The notes under the pieces were generated by a model. It saw only the letters and a list, made by a program, of their open reading frames with translations. It was not told the DNA's origin and searched no databases. From Bacilli bacterium (GTDB lineage: Bacteria; Bacillota_I; Bacilli_A; RF39; UBA660): a DNA stretch of 36,612 nt. The translations under genes were made by a program, and so were the position numbers. The stretch is taken from contig JAGBNN010000009.1 of NCBI GenBank assembly GCA_017634385.1, forward strand, positions 1-36,612, in the 5' to 3' direction. This document shows, piece by piece, positions 21,232 through 29,920 of the stretch (its first letter is position 1; each line of letters begins with the position of its first letter).

Positions 21232-22230
21232 TTAAACTAATTCTAACGTCTGATTATTATATTTTTTCCAAAACTTTTCATTATTTTTATTAGTTTTTTC
21301 AGCTTTTTTATTGTATTCTTCTATACCCATTTTTACACTTTTTTCTACATTAGTTCTATCATCATAAACTTTTTCAGAAACACATACATTTAATATTGCA
21401 TTTGTTAATTCATTTTTGTCTATTCCATTTGATATTTCTTCATATTTTTTCTTTAGTAGTCTATATGCTTCTTTTATTTCTGATTTTGTACTATTTTCAT
21501 TTAAATCTAAATCAAATTTAAAGAATTCATTTAATTTAATTATTCTTTGTCTTAAATTATCATATCTTGTTTGAATTATTTCATCTTTTGGATTAAATAA
21601 TGTATATACTTCATCAACAAAATCCATTTTATTAATATATATTTCTATATTAGACATTAAGTCCATATAAAAGCCAGTATCCCCTTCTCCTTCTTGAGTG
21701 TGATAATATGAATTTATTTCTTTATCTTCTATAAGAAATGCATTATAACTAAGTACATCTTCTTTTGTTTTAGGACAATCTATAGTAGGATCACAATGAA
21801 GGCAATGTTTATTACCATTATTATCTTGCACTATTACTTCAAAATTACCATGTGAACCTATAGCTTTATCATTTTCATCATACGTATATACATTTTTATA
21901 TAAAAACGGAATATTTTCTCTTTTACAAATAAATTCCATTAATTGACAAAATCCTTGGCATACTGATTTATCAGTTAATAATACTCCTATTAAATCATGA
22001 CTAGATCCTTGTTCTTTATACACTCTATTGCCTACAAAATTATATATTTCTATAAATCTTTCTAATTTATTTAATTTTCTATTATTTTCTTTATATATTC
22101 TCATATTATCTAATTTATCAAAAAATTCTGATAATATAGTCGCAGCTTTAATGTATTCTTCTTCACTGTATTTAGATGTAGGATTATTTTCATTCATATA
22201 TTTTTTTAATTCTTCAATTATTTTTTCCAT
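21232..22230 (-). CDS. Transglutaminase-like (papain-fold) protein, unknown substrate
   Basis: A 332-residue protein with no signal peptide. The middle has a plausible transglutaminase-like triad: Cys91 in SVCQGFC, His127 in GSHGNFEV and Asp147 in HCDPTID. The surrounding spacing and the WYNWD-like replacement fit the transglutaminase/protease superfamily. Residues about 245-265 (STKSEIKEAYRLLKKKY) look like helix II of a DnaJ J-domain but without the HPD tripeptide. The C-terminus is charged and helical. It might act on proteins in the cytosol, but the substrate is unknown. It lies downstream of lepB, with its own extended -10 promoter and SD AAAGGAGAA before ATG 22230. Confidence 0.65.
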   Translation of the reverse strand: MEKIIEELKKYMNENNPTSKYSEEEYIKAATILSEFFDKLDNMRIYKENNRKLNKLERFIEIYNFVGNRVYKEQGSSHDLIGVLLTDKSVCQGFCQLMEFICKRENIPFLYKNVYTYDENDKAIGSHGNFEVIVQDNNGNKHCLHCDPTIDCPKTKEDVLSYNAFLIEDKEINSYYHTQEGEGDTGFYMDLMSNIEIYINKMDFVDEVYTLFNPKDEIIQTRYDNLRQRIIKLNEFFKFDLDLNENSTKSEIKEAYRLLKKKYEEISNGIDKNELTNAILNVCVSEKVYDDRTNVEKSVKMGIEEYNKKAEKTNKNNEKFWKKYNNQTLELV

Positions 22231-22250
22231 AGATTCTCCTTTTCATTGAT

Positions 22251-22259
22251 ATTATAGCA
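22251..22259 (-). promoter_or_regulatory. Extended -10 promoter of the transglutaminase-like gene
   Basis: TGCTATAAT on the minus strand (TG-extended -10), 20 bases before the ATG at 22230. The -35 region falls in the lepB terminator and is poor, as expected for an extended -10 promoter. Confidence 0.55.
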
Positions 22260-22264
22260 TAAAA

Positions 22265-22286
22265 AAAGCATAATATATTATGCTTT
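22265..22286 (-). terminator. Intrinsic terminator of lepB
   Basis: Arms AAAGCATAAT / ATTATGCTTT followed by a seven-T run on the minus strand. It overlaps the lepB stop (22285-22287). Confidence 0.8.
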
Positions 22287-22809
22287 ATTTTACTTTACCA
22301 AATCTGTTAAATGGCCAAATAATAAATCTAGCTCTTCCAAGTATATGTTCTTTTTTAATAACACCTACAGAAGGATATCTACTATCTAAAGAATCCGCTC
22401 TATTATCTCCCATTACAAAATATGTATCTCCAGGTATTTTAGTATGTCCTACATCTTCAATAGAAAAATCATCTGTTTTAGTTGAAGGATATGGATCTTT
22501 TATTTTTTCTCCATTTATATAAAGTTCATTATTTTTATATTCAATAGTTTCTCCAGGTAAACCTATAACTCTTTTTATTATATATTTATCTCCTTTATCT
22601 ACTACTACAATATCAAATCTTTTTATATCTCCCTTTTTATATACAATTTTATTTAATAATAATATTTCTCCATTTTTTAATGTTGTATTCATACTTGGTC
22701 CATCTACTCTTACTGGATCAACAAGAAATATTCTTATTAAAACTACTACTACTATAATTCCTACATAAGTTAGGAATGTTTTTAATAATTCTTTTCCCTT
22801 TTCGTTCAT
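22285..22809 (-). CDS. lepB: Type I signal peptidase
   Basis: A 174-residue membrane-anchored signal peptidase I of the short Gram-positive type. A single membrane segment (about 11-30) is followed by box B with the nucleophile Ser39 in DGPSMNTTL, box D with general-base Lys79 in YIIKRVIGLPGE, and box E GDNRADSLDSR. It removes signal peptides of secreted proteins on the outer face of the membrane. I chose ATG 22809, preceded by GGAGGA; an upstream in-frame ATG at 22836 would absorb the SD. It follows rplS, separated by a terminator-like hairpin, which is a conserved gene pairing in Firmicutes. Confidence 0.94.
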   Translation of the reverse strand: MNEKGKELLKTFLTYVGIIVVVVLIRIFLVDPVRVDGPSMNTTLKNGEILLLNKIVYKKGDIKRFDIVVVDKGDKYIIKRVIGLPGETIEYKNNELYINGEKIKDPYPSTKTDDFSIEDVGHTKIPGDTYFVMGDNRADSLDSRYPSVGVIKKEHILGRARFIIWPFNRFGKVK

Positions 22810-22824
22810 AAATCCTCCATAACA

Positions 22825-22851
22825 AAAATAAGGCAATTAAAGCCTTATTTT
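22825..22851 (-). terminator. Terminator or attenuating hairpin at the end of rplS
   Basis: Arms AAAATAAGGC / GCCTTATTTT, 7-base loop, ending in TTTTTGTT on the minus strand. The rplS stop (22845-22847) is inside the first arm. Since lepB lies 35 bases on with no clear own promoter, partial read-through is likely. Confidence 0.7.
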
Positions 22852-23186
22852 CTTTCTTTGATTCTGTATGTACCAACTAATCCTCTTAAGAAAGTTAGTT
22901 TAGCTCTTCTTACTCTACCTTTTCTTACTACTGTTATTTTATCAATCTTTGGTGAGTTAACTGGGAATATTCTTTCAACTCCTATACCACCAGACATTTT
23001 TCTAACAGTGAAAGTTTCTGATACACCACCGCTTCTTTTAGCAACTACTGTTCCTTCAAAAGCTTGAATACGTTCTCTTTTACCTTCAATAATCTTAACA
23101 TCTACTCTTACAGTATCTCCTACTCTAAATTCAGGAATGTTAGGATTAATTTGCTTAGCAGTAATCTTATCAATAATATTACTCAT
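22845..23186 (-). CDS. rplS: 50S ribosomal protein L19
   Basis: A 113-residue protein, normal length for bL19. It shows [20 protein letters not shown] (about 19-38), the [17 protein letters not shown] core, [11 protein letters not shown] and a basic C-terminus [21 protein letters not shown]19 lies at the 30S-50S interface. I chose ATG 23186, whose SD AAAGGAGTG lies upstream; the longer in-frame TTG start would run through the leader. It has a clear promoter and a structured 5' leader of about 60 bases. Next gene is lepB; the usual downstream rbgA and rnhB are absent here. Confidence 0.97.
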   Translation of the reverse strand: MSNIIDKITAKQINPNIPEFRVGDTVRVDVKIIEGKRERIQAFEGTVVAKRSGGVSETFTVRKMSGGIGVERIFPVNSPKIDKITVVRKGRVRRAKLTFLRGLVGTYRIKERK

Positions 23187-23250
23187 ACGACTATTCACTC
23201 CTTTTCTACCCAGCAATCATATACAAAATAGCGGATTGCTTTCATGCAAT
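23187..23250 (-). ncRNA. Structured rplS leader (L19 leader-like)
   Basis: The transcript's 5' region can form two exclusive hairpins: ATTGC (23250-23246) pairing with GCAAT (23239-23235), or AGCAATC (23240-23234) pairing with GATTGCT (23218-23212). The same central segment is used in both. Such a switch just before the SD is what autogenous control by L19 would need, and an L19 leader motif is known in Firmicutes. Match to that motif is from memory, not from a model search. Confidence 0.5.
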
Positions 23251-23254
23251 ATCA

Positions 23255-23283
23255 ATTCTATCATAATTTATATTAAAAATCAA
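23255..23283 (-). promoter_or_regulatory. rplS: Promoter of rplS-lepB
   Basis: Minus strand TTGATT (23283-23278), 17-base spacer, TAGAAT (23260-23255). Transcription should start about seven bases on, at the beginning of the structured leader. Confidence 0.7.
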
Positions 23284-23290
23284 GCATTTT

Positions 23291-23719
23291 CTATTTAAAA
23301 GTTGGCTCTTCATATATATAATATTTATCAGAATTTTTATATTTAATTAATTTTATTTTTCCTCTAGTTGTTCCTCTTTCTTCTACCTTATTTGTACCTG
23401 CTTCATATTTACAAGTAAGTTTATAATTATATATATAATCTTCACCTTTTTTATACTTACTTACATATTTTATTACTGGTTTTTCATATGTATAAAAATA
23501 TCCAGTATCCCCAATAGTTGTATGATTTTTTATAACATAATCTCCATAAAAACATTCACTCATTGTTTTTGCATCATATGATTTATATCCATTCCAATAT
23601 TTTGTTATAAGTTTTATAGCATCTTTATCACCATTGTTATTTTGAAAATTTATATATAATAAGAAAGATAATATGCCTATTCCTAAAATTATTAATATCA
23701 TTACTATACTTTTTTTCAT
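23291..23719 (-). CDS. Membrane-anchored hypothetical protein (142 aa)
   Basis: One N-terminal hydrophobic segment (about 4-23) after MKKS acts as a signal anchor; no lipobox Cys is present. The outside part (about 30-142) is strand-rich with many Tyr residues (KYWNGYKSYDAKTMSECFYGDY, then YKLTCKYEAGT). The pattern of a short helix with YDAKTMSECFYGDY followed by curved strands recalls NTF2-like extracytoplasmic domains, but this is a weak guess. The gene starts 10 bases after the glycosyltransferase gene with SD AGAGGTGAT, so they are probably cotranscribed. No known family recognised. Confidence 0.6.
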   Translation of the reverse strand: MKKSIVMILIILGIGILSFLLYINFQNNNGDKDAIKLITKYWNGYKSYDAKTMSECFYGDYVIKNHTTIGDTGYFYTYEKPVIKYVSKYKKGEDYIYNYKLTCKYEAGTNKVEERGTTRGKIKLIKYKNSDKYYIYEEPTFK

Positions 23720-23729
23720 TTTATCACCT

Positions 23730-24779
23730 CTATTCTAACGGATTTTTAATTTCATATTTATTTTTTAATGATAAGAAATTGAAATACAAATTTATAAAAT
23801 TAATCTTAATTGTTCTTTTTATTAATTTTTTTATTTTATCTTCATTAGTTAAATATAATTTTACTTTTTTCTTTATTAATTTACTAATATTTTTATTTTC
23901 TTCATAATTTGGAAATAATTCTACTAATTTATTTAATGTATCTTTTACTAATTTTACATTATCTTTAATTGGATCATCGTTTTTTATTATTTTAGAAACA
24001 AGTGTTAATACCATAGTATTAAATAATATTGCTTCTACTTTATCCTGTAGTTCTTTTTCTGAATCTTTATATATTTCTTTTACTTTTTCAGCTGCTTCTA
24101 AATAACATAGATGTTTTTTTCCTAATGTATTAACTAATGAATCTTCTCTTTGATAATAAAAATATACTGCTTTATTCATAAATACATAATTTTTTATTCG
24201 TTGTTTTAATTGATGTTCTAATACTAAATCTTCATATCGTTTTAAACTTTCATCAAATTCAAGTCCATCAAGTAATTCTTTTTTTATTAACTTTCCTGTT
24301 ACATAATTATACATATCCAATATTTTTATATTATCTTTTAAAGATCCCATTACTAATACTTTTTTAGGAACTTTCTTTTCAGTAAAGCTTACTAATTTAC
24401 CATTTTTCTTTTTAAAATATAATAAGTGATATCCATCTATAAAGTCTGAATCATATTTATCTGCTAAATCAATCATTCTTCTAATAGCATCTTTTGTTAT
24501 TTCATCATCTGAATCAACAAACATAATATAATCACCTGTTGCTACTTTTAAACCTACATTTCTTGCTGCACTTACACCTTTATTTTCTGTTTGATAAAAA
24601 GGTATTATTCTATCATCATTATTAGCATATTCTTTTATTATATTTTTTGTATTATCAGTTGATGCATCATCTATTACTATTATTTCTAAATTTTTATATA
24701 CTTGATTAACTATACTATCAAGTGATTTAGATAAAAATTTTTCTGCATTATATGCTGGCACAATTATAGATACTTTCAT
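23730..24779 (-). CDS. Family 2 glycosyltransferase
   Basis: A 349-residue GT2 enzyme. The GT-A fold begins MKVSIIVPAYNAEKFL, with VIDDASTDNT (about 35-44) for nucleotide binding, KGVSAARNVGL, and the metal-binding FVDSDDEIT (about 87-95). The C-terminal 150 residues are helical and basic without clear membrane segments. Such enzymes add sugars to cell-surface glycans, teichoic acid-like polymers or glycoproteins; the acceptor is unknown. I chose ATG 24779, preceded by GGGTGAT; the ATG at 24791 overlaps this SD. It is followed by the anchored hypothetical gene. Confidence 0.88.
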   Translation of the reverse strand: MKVSIIVPAYNAEKFLSKSLDSIVNQVYKNLEIIVIDDASTDNTKNIIKEYANNDDRIIPFYQTENKGVSAARNVGLKVATGDYIMFVDSDDEITKDAIRRMIDLADKYDSDFIDGYHLLYFKKKNGKLVSFTEKKVPKKVLVMGSLKDNIKILDMYNYVTGKLIKKELLDGLEFDESLKRYEDLVLEHQLKQRIKNYVFMNKAVYFYYQREDSLVNTLGKKHLCYLEAAEKVKEIYKDSEKELQDKVEAILFNTMVLTLVSKIIKNDDPIKDNVKLVKDTLNKLVELFPNYEENKNISKLIKKKVKLYLTNEDKIKKLIKRTIKINFINLYFNFLSLKNKYEIKNPLE

Positions 24780-24816
24780 ACTATCACCCATTTAAATATA
24801 ACATATTTACATATAA

Positions 24817-24843
24817 AAAGTAAAGGTTATTAACCTTTACTTT
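24817..24843 (-). terminator. Intrinsic terminator of ligA
   Basis: Near-perfect palindrome with AAAGTAAAGGTTA and TAACCTTTACTTT arms and a short TTTTTATAT tail on the minus strand. The ligA stop (24837-24839) is inside the first arm. Confidence 0.75.
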
Positions 24844-26819
24844 ACAATATCATTATATTCTTCTTCATTTAAAATAGTAATTCCAAGTTCTTTAGCTTTC
24901 GATTCTTTACTACCAGGATTATCACCTACTATAACATAATCTGTTTTTTTAGTTACAGAACTTGTTACTTTAGCTCCTAATGATTCTAATTTTTCTTTTA
25001 TTTCATCTCTTGGAACTGATAAAGTTCCTGTTATTACAAATGTTTTACCATTAACTTTTTCATTGCTTGTATTTATTTCTTTGCCTAAATAATTCATATT
25101 TATATTTAGTTCTTTTAATCTATTTATTAAATTAATATTATTTTCTTCATTAAAATAATCTACTATAGATTTTGCTATTTTATCTCCTATTTCATCTATA
25201 GAATTAAGTTCTTCATATGTTGCTTTCATGAAATTATCCATAGTTTTATAATGTTCACATAAAATCTTAGCTGTCTTTTTACCTACATATCTTATTCCTA
25301 ATGCAAAAACTAATCTTTCTAATGAATTATTTTTACTTGCATTTATTGATTTAAGTAAATTATCTATACTCTTTTCCCCAAATCCTTCTAATGTTTGAAG
25401 TTCATCTTTATATTTATCTAATGTATAAAAGTCTGGGATTGATTTTATATAATTCATATTATAAAAATCTTCTATTATTCTTTCTCCGAATCCCTCTATA
25501 TACATTGCATCTCTAGATGCATAATGTATTAAACCTTCTATTTTTCTTGAATCACAAGTTTCATTTACACAATAATGATTTGCATCTTTTTTAACAAGTT
25601 CACTATTACATATAGGACAATTAGTAATCATTATTGTTTTTTCTGAATTTTCATTTCTTCTATCTATTTTTACTTCTACAACTTCTGGAATAACATCTCC
25701 TGCTTTTCTAACAGATATTATATCTCCTATTCTTATATCTTTTTCAGTTATGTAATCGAAGTTATGAAGAGTTGCCTTTGATACGAGTGATCCATCTACA
25801 TGAACTGGTGAAAATATAGCATTAGGAGTTATCTTACCAGTTCTTCCTACTGTATATTTTATTTCTTTTAAAGTAGTTAATACTTCTTCTGCTGGAAATT
25901 TGTATGCAATTCCCCATCTTGGAACTCTTGATGTAAAACCTAATTTCTTTTCATCTTCTAAACTATCTACTTTAAGAACAACTCCATCTATTGCATATGG
26001 TAATTCTTTTCTTACCTTTGATAATTCATCTATATATTTTATTATTTCTTTTACATTATGAGCTTTTGCATTCAATTTATAATTTGTCTTAAATCCTAAT
26101 TCTTTTAAAAATTCTAAAGATTCTGATTGATTTTTTATACCATAATCTTCTGGATCAGGTATGAAGTATGCCATATAATCTAGATTTCTTTTTGCTGCGA
26201 TACTACTATCTAATTGTCTTACAGATCCTGCGGCAGCATTTCTTGGATTAGCAAATTCATTTTCATTATTTTTTCTTCTTTCGATATTTGCTTTTTCAAA
26301 AGAAATCTTACTCATATAAATTTCTCCTCTTACTTCTATATCTATATCTTTAGTAAGTTTAAGAGGAACTGATTTTATTGTTTTAATATTTTCAGTAATA
26401 TCTTCTCCTGTAACTCCATCACCACGAGTTGCACCTCTAACTAATATTCCATTTTTATATATTAGTGATCCTGATAAACCATCCATTTTTGGTTCTAACG
26501 TATATGTTGGATTCTTAACTGTCTTTCTTATTCTTTCATCAAAACTTTGTATTTCCTCTTCATTAAATATATCATCAAATGAAAGCATCGGTGTTTGATG
26601 AGTTACTTTTTCAAATTTATCAAGTACTTTTCCACCTACTCTTAATGTTGGTGAATCTTTTCTTTTAAGTTCAGGATATTTCTTTTCTATTGCAAGAAGT
26701 TCCATATAATAATCATCGTATTCTTGATCTGTTATTGTTGGCGCATCTAAAGCATAATATTCATAACTTGCTTTATTGATACGTTCTATTAATTCATCCA
26801 TTCTTTTTTTAACATCCAT
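24837..26819 (-). CDS. ligA: NAD+-dependent DNA ligase
   Basis: A 660-residue LigA of normal length. Order: Ia/NAD-binding region, adenylation domain with nucleophile Lys111 in EPKMDG, OB fold, four-cysteine zinc finger (CPIC...CVNETC), helix-hairpin-helix repeats (EGFGEKSID, SIDEIGDKIAKS), and a C-terminal BRCT domain (from GKTFVITGTL). It seals nicks in DNA using NAD+. I chose ATG 26819 with GGAAG 10 bases upstream; an ATG at 26840 overlaps the SD region. The gene follows the nucleotidyltransferase-like gene after 30 bases, within the pcrA-ligA unit. Confidence 0.96.
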   Translation of the reverse strand: MDVKKRMDELIERINKASYEYYALDAPTITDQEYDDYYMELLAIEKKYPELKRKDSPTLRVGGKVLDKFEKVTHQTPMLSFDDIFNEEEIQSFDERIRKTVKNPTYTLEPKMDGLSGSLIYKNGILVRGATRGDGVTGEDITENIKTIKSVPLKLTKDIDIEVRGEIYMSKISFEKANIERRKNNENEFANPRNAAAGSVRQLDSSIAAKRNLDYMAYFIPDPEDYGIKNQSESLEFLKELGFKTNYKLNAKAHNVKEIIKYIDELSKVRKELPYAIDGVVLKVDSLEDEKKLGFTSRVPRWGIAYKFPAEEVLTTLKEIKYTVGRTGKITPNAIFSPVHVDGSLVSKATLHNFDYITEKDIRIGDIISVRKAGDVIPEVVEVKIDRRNENSEKTIMITNCPICNSELVKKDANHYCVNETCDSRKIEGLIHYASRDAMYIEGFGERIIEDFYNMNYIKSIPDFYTLDKYKDELQTLEGFGEKSIDNLLKSINASKNNSLERLVFALGIRYVGKKTAKILCEHYKTMDNFMKATYEELNSIDEIGDKIAKSIVDYFNEENNINLINRLKELNINMNYLGKEINTSNEKVNGKTFVITGTLSVPRDEIKEKLESLGAKVTSSVTKKTDYVIVGDNPGSKESKAKELGITILNEEEYNDIVK

Positions 26820-26849
26820 ATTATATAAACTTCCTTTCATAAATATTTT

Positions 26850-27740
26850 TTAATTCCATAAATTATTTGGATATTCATTTTTTAAAGTTAAAGTTTTTAA
26901 TGCTTCTTTTACTTCAGGCGCATCTTCTTTATATGTTACACCATACCATGTAGCATTTGTATCTAATACTTTTACTTCTCTTCCTTCATCTACTGCTTTA
27001 CCAAGTTCTGTTGGTATTAAGAATTCGCAATTATCTAAATTTCCTTCATGTTCTTTAAAGAATGTATCCATCTTTTCTTTTAAAAATGGAAATATAGATA
27101 AATCAAATGTTAGCATATTCATTGATACTAAATCATCTGGATTTACTTCAAATGATTCTCCACCTTCTAGAGGTGTTGCCATTATCTTTCCATCAACATA
27201 TTCAAGTTTACTTTCTACTATTGATTTTAGATTACCATTTTCGGAATTTATTACTCCTCTTTTTACAGAACCATTTTCTGTCATTGTATTTTTTGCCTTA
27301 TATCCTATAGTTGCATATTTATTTTCTCTTTTACTTTCTAAGAAATCTTTAGCTACCATAAATGCATCTCTTCCATAGAAATCATCTGCATTTATTACTA
27401 AAAATGGTTCAGTAATTGAATCTCTTGCTGCATATATAGCTTGTGCAGTTCCCCAAGGTTTTACTCTTTCTTCTGGTATATTTACAAATTCTGGAATATC
27501 TTCCATCTTTTGGAATACATAATCTACTGGAATATGAGGTTCTACTCTCTTTCCAATTGTATTTTTAAATATTTCATAGTTTTCTTCTTTAATAATGAAA
27601 ACTACTTTAGAAAATCCTGCTTTTAGAGCATCATAGACTGAGTAATCTATAATAAATTCTCCATTTGGACCCATAGGTTCTACTTGTTTTAATCCTCCAA
27701 ATCTACTACCCATTCCAGCAGCCATAATCAATAATTGCAT
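26850..27740 (-). CDS. Nucleotidyltransferase (GT-A, sugar-phosphate NTP-transferase type)
   Basis: A 296-residue enzyme whose N-terminus LIMAAGMGSRFGGLKQ (4-19) is the NTP-binding loop of nucleotidylyltransferases. VINADDFYGRDA (about 118-129) supplies the metal-binding Asp, and WGTAQAIYAAR is the usual second loop. The C-terminal half has no left-handed beta-helix. It probably makes an NDP-sugar or a related precursor; the substrate is not evident. It lies between pcrA (3-base gap) and ligA, a slot where Firmicutes usually have none, so it might be a cotranscribed insertion. SD GGAAGGTG precedes ATG 27740. Confidence 0.85.
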   Translation of the reverse strand: MQLLIMAAGMGSRFGGLKQVEPMGPNGEFIIDYSVYDALKAGFSKVVFIIKEENYEIFKNTIGKRVEPHIPVDYVFQKMEDIPEFVNIPEERVKPWGTAQAIYAARDSITEPFLVINADDFYGRDAFMVAKDFLESKRENKYATIGYKAKNTMTENGSVKRGVINSENGNLKSIVESKLEYVDGKIMATPLEGGESFEVNPDDLVSMNMLTFDLSIFPFLKEKMDTFFKEHEGNLDNCEFLIPTELGKAVDEGREVKVLDTNATWYGVTYKEDAPEVKEALKTLTLKNEYPNNLWN

Positions 27741-27743
27741 ATT

Positions 27744-29837
27744 TTACACCTTCCTTATACTTTTATGATTTTTCATCAATTTTTTTAATCCATCTCTCTT
27801 AAATGATATTGTAGCGATAGATCCATCTATTGATACGACAACACCCATTCCATACTTTTCATGTTCTATTATATCACCTGGATGTAAATCGTTATCATCA
27901 TTATACATTTTATTTTTATCTATTTTAGGTTTTAATAAAAATTCATCTTTCTTTCCAATTTTTTCTAAGTACTCATCACCTATTTCATTTACAAATCTAC
28001 TAGGTATATTTGATGATACTTTTCCATAAAGTACTCTACTTCTTGCATTTATTAAGAATAATTTCTTTTTAGCTCTTGTTATTGCAACATAACAAAGTCT
28101 TCTTTCTTCTTCCATTTCATCATTTGATTCAAATGAATTCATATGTGGAAATAATCCTTCTTCAAATCCTATGACAAATACATAATCAAATTCAAGTCCT
28201 TTTACTGCATGCATTGTCATAAGTGTTACTTTATCTTGAACTTCATTTTTTGTTTCTGATGCATCTGATATTAAAGAAAGTTCATCTAAAAATTCTCCTA
28301 AGGTTGCTATTCCTTCTCTTTCTTCAAATCCTTTTGTAATAGACTTAAATTCTTCTAAGTTTTCTAATCTTATATCCGCTTCTATTGATTTTTCACTTTC
28401 CAAATCTTGTTTAATTCCTGAATCATTTAATACTACATCTATTAATTCAGTTAATGATAAAGTCTTTTCTTTTTCTATTAATGAATCAATTATTTCTTTA
28501 AAAGTTAGTTCTTTTCCTGAATCAATAACTTCATATAATGATTTATTATCTATATTTGCTTTTATAACTAAATTTTCTATTGATTTATTTCCTATTCCTC
28601 TTTTAGGATAATTTATTACTCTTAAAAGAGATACATCATCTTTAGGATTATAAATTAATTTTAAATATGCGATTAAATCTTTTATTTCTTTTCTATTATA
28701 GAATGCATAAGATCCAACTATATTATATGATATATTACTTGTTAAGAATGCTTCTTCTATAGTTCTTGATTGAGCATTTGCTCTATAAAGAACACATATA
28801 TCATTTGGATTTACTCCATCATTAATTAATTTTTTTACTTCTGTAACTACAAAATTAGATTCATCTTTTTCATCGAATGCTTTATAATAAACTATTTTAT
28901 TCCCTTCATCATTTTGTGTCCAAAGATTTTTTTCTTTTCTTATTTTATTATTTCTTATTACATTATTTGCAGCATTTAATATTGTTTTTGTTGATCTATA
29001 ATTTTCTTCTAATAGAACTGTTTTTGCTTCTTTATAATCTTTTTCGAAATTTAATATATTTTTATAGTTTGCACCTCTCCATGTAAATATAGCTTGATCT
29101 GCATCTCCTACTACTGTTATATTTCTATATTTAGCACTTATCATCTTAGACAATAAATATTGAGGTTCATTTGTATCTTGATATTCATCTATAAATATAT
29201 ATTTATATTTTTCTTGATATTCTTGTAATACTTTTGGATTTTCATTAAATAATTTAAGTGGTAATATTAATAAATCATCAAAATCCATCGCATTATTTAT
29301 TTTTAAGCTTTTTTCATATTTTTGATAAACATCTTTTACTACTTCGTCAAAATCTGTATGTACGAATTTTTCAAAAGATTTACTATCTACCATTTCATTT
29401 TTATTTGAACTGATAGCATTTTTAACAGCTTTTGGATTATACTTATTAGAATCAATATTTAATTCTTTCATTATTCTTTTTATTACTGATAAAGAATCAT
29501 CTGAATCTAATATAGTAAAATTATTTTCGTAACCTAATAATTTACAATTTTCTTTTATTATTTTAAGTCCAAATGAATGGAATGTTGAAATTTGTATTTT
29601 AAATGCATTAGGTCCTACTATTGAATATATTCTTTCTTTCATTTCTTTTGCAGCTTTATTAGTAAATGTAATTGCTAAAATATTTTCAGGATATATATTT
29701 TTTTCATTTATTAAATATGCCACTTTAGTAGTTAATACTCTTGTTTTACCAGATCCTGCTCCTGCAAGTATTAACATTGGGCCAGTATAATTTACTACTG
29801 CTTCTTTTTGTTTTTCATTTAAATTGTCTAAATTCAT
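27744..29837 (-). CDS. pcrA: ATP-dependent DNA helicase PcrA (UvrD/Rep family)
   Basis: A 697-residue SF1A helicase: motif I GAGSGKT (26-32), motif Ia ITFTNKAAKEMKER, motif II IDEYQDTN, motif III GDADQAIFTWRGA, motif IV ENYRS, motif V TMHAVKGLEFD and motif VI YVAITRAKK. It unwinds DNA in nucleotide-excision repair and clears recombination intermediates. The C-terminus ends in the Tudor-like RNA-polymerase-interaction region (GDIIEHEKYGMGVVVSIDG). It is first in a unit with the nucleotidyltransferase and ligA genes. SD AAGGAAGGT precedes ATG 29837. Confidence 0.96.
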   Translation of the reverse strand: MNLDNLNEKQKEAVVNYTGPMLILAGAGSGKTRVLTTKVAYLINEKNIYPENILAITFTNKAAKEMKERIYSIVGPNAFKIQISTFHSFGLKIIKENCKLLGYENNFTILDSDDSLSVIKRIMKELNIDSNKYNPKAVKNAISSNKNEMVDSKSFEKFVHTDFDEVVKDVYQKYEKSLKINNAMDFDDLLILPLKLFNENPKVLQEYQEKYKYIFIDEYQDTNEPQYLLSKMISAKYRNITVVGDADQAIFTWRGANYKNILNFEKDYKEAKTVLLEENYRSTKTILNAANNVIRNNKIRKEKNLWTQNDEGNKIVYYKAFDEKDESNFVVTEVKKLINDGVNPNDICVLYRANAQSRTIEEAFLTSNISYNIVGSYAFYNRKEIKDLIAYLKLIYNPKDDVSLLRVINYPKRGIGNKSIENLVIKANIDNKSLYEVIDSGKELTFKEIIDSLIEKEKTLSLTELIDVVLNDSGIKQDLESEKSIEADIRLENLEEFKSITKGFEEREGIATLGEFLDELSLISDASETKNEVQDKVTLMTMHAVKGLEFDYVFVIGFEEGLFPHMNSFESNDEMEEERRLCYVAITRAKKKLFLINARSRVLYGKVSSNIPSRFVNEIGDEYLEKIGKKDEFLLKPKIDKNKMYNDDNDLHPGDIIEHEKYGMGVVVSIDGSIATISFKRDGLKKLMKNHKSIRKV

Positions 29838-29891
29838 AAATAATACCTTCCTTATAAATATTTTAACATATATTGATTTTTAATGATAGTA

Positions 29892-29920
29892 AAAAAACTC
29901 CTATTTTTTAGAAGTTTTTT
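29892..29920 (-). terminator. Intrinsic terminator of the SsuC-like permease gene
   Basis: Arms AAAAAACTCCT / AGAAGTTTTTT (one G-U wobble on the RNA) with a 7-base loop; a T7 run follows on the minus strand. The hairpin begins inside the last codons of the permease gene, with its TAG stop (29901-29903) in the second arm. Confidence 0.65.
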
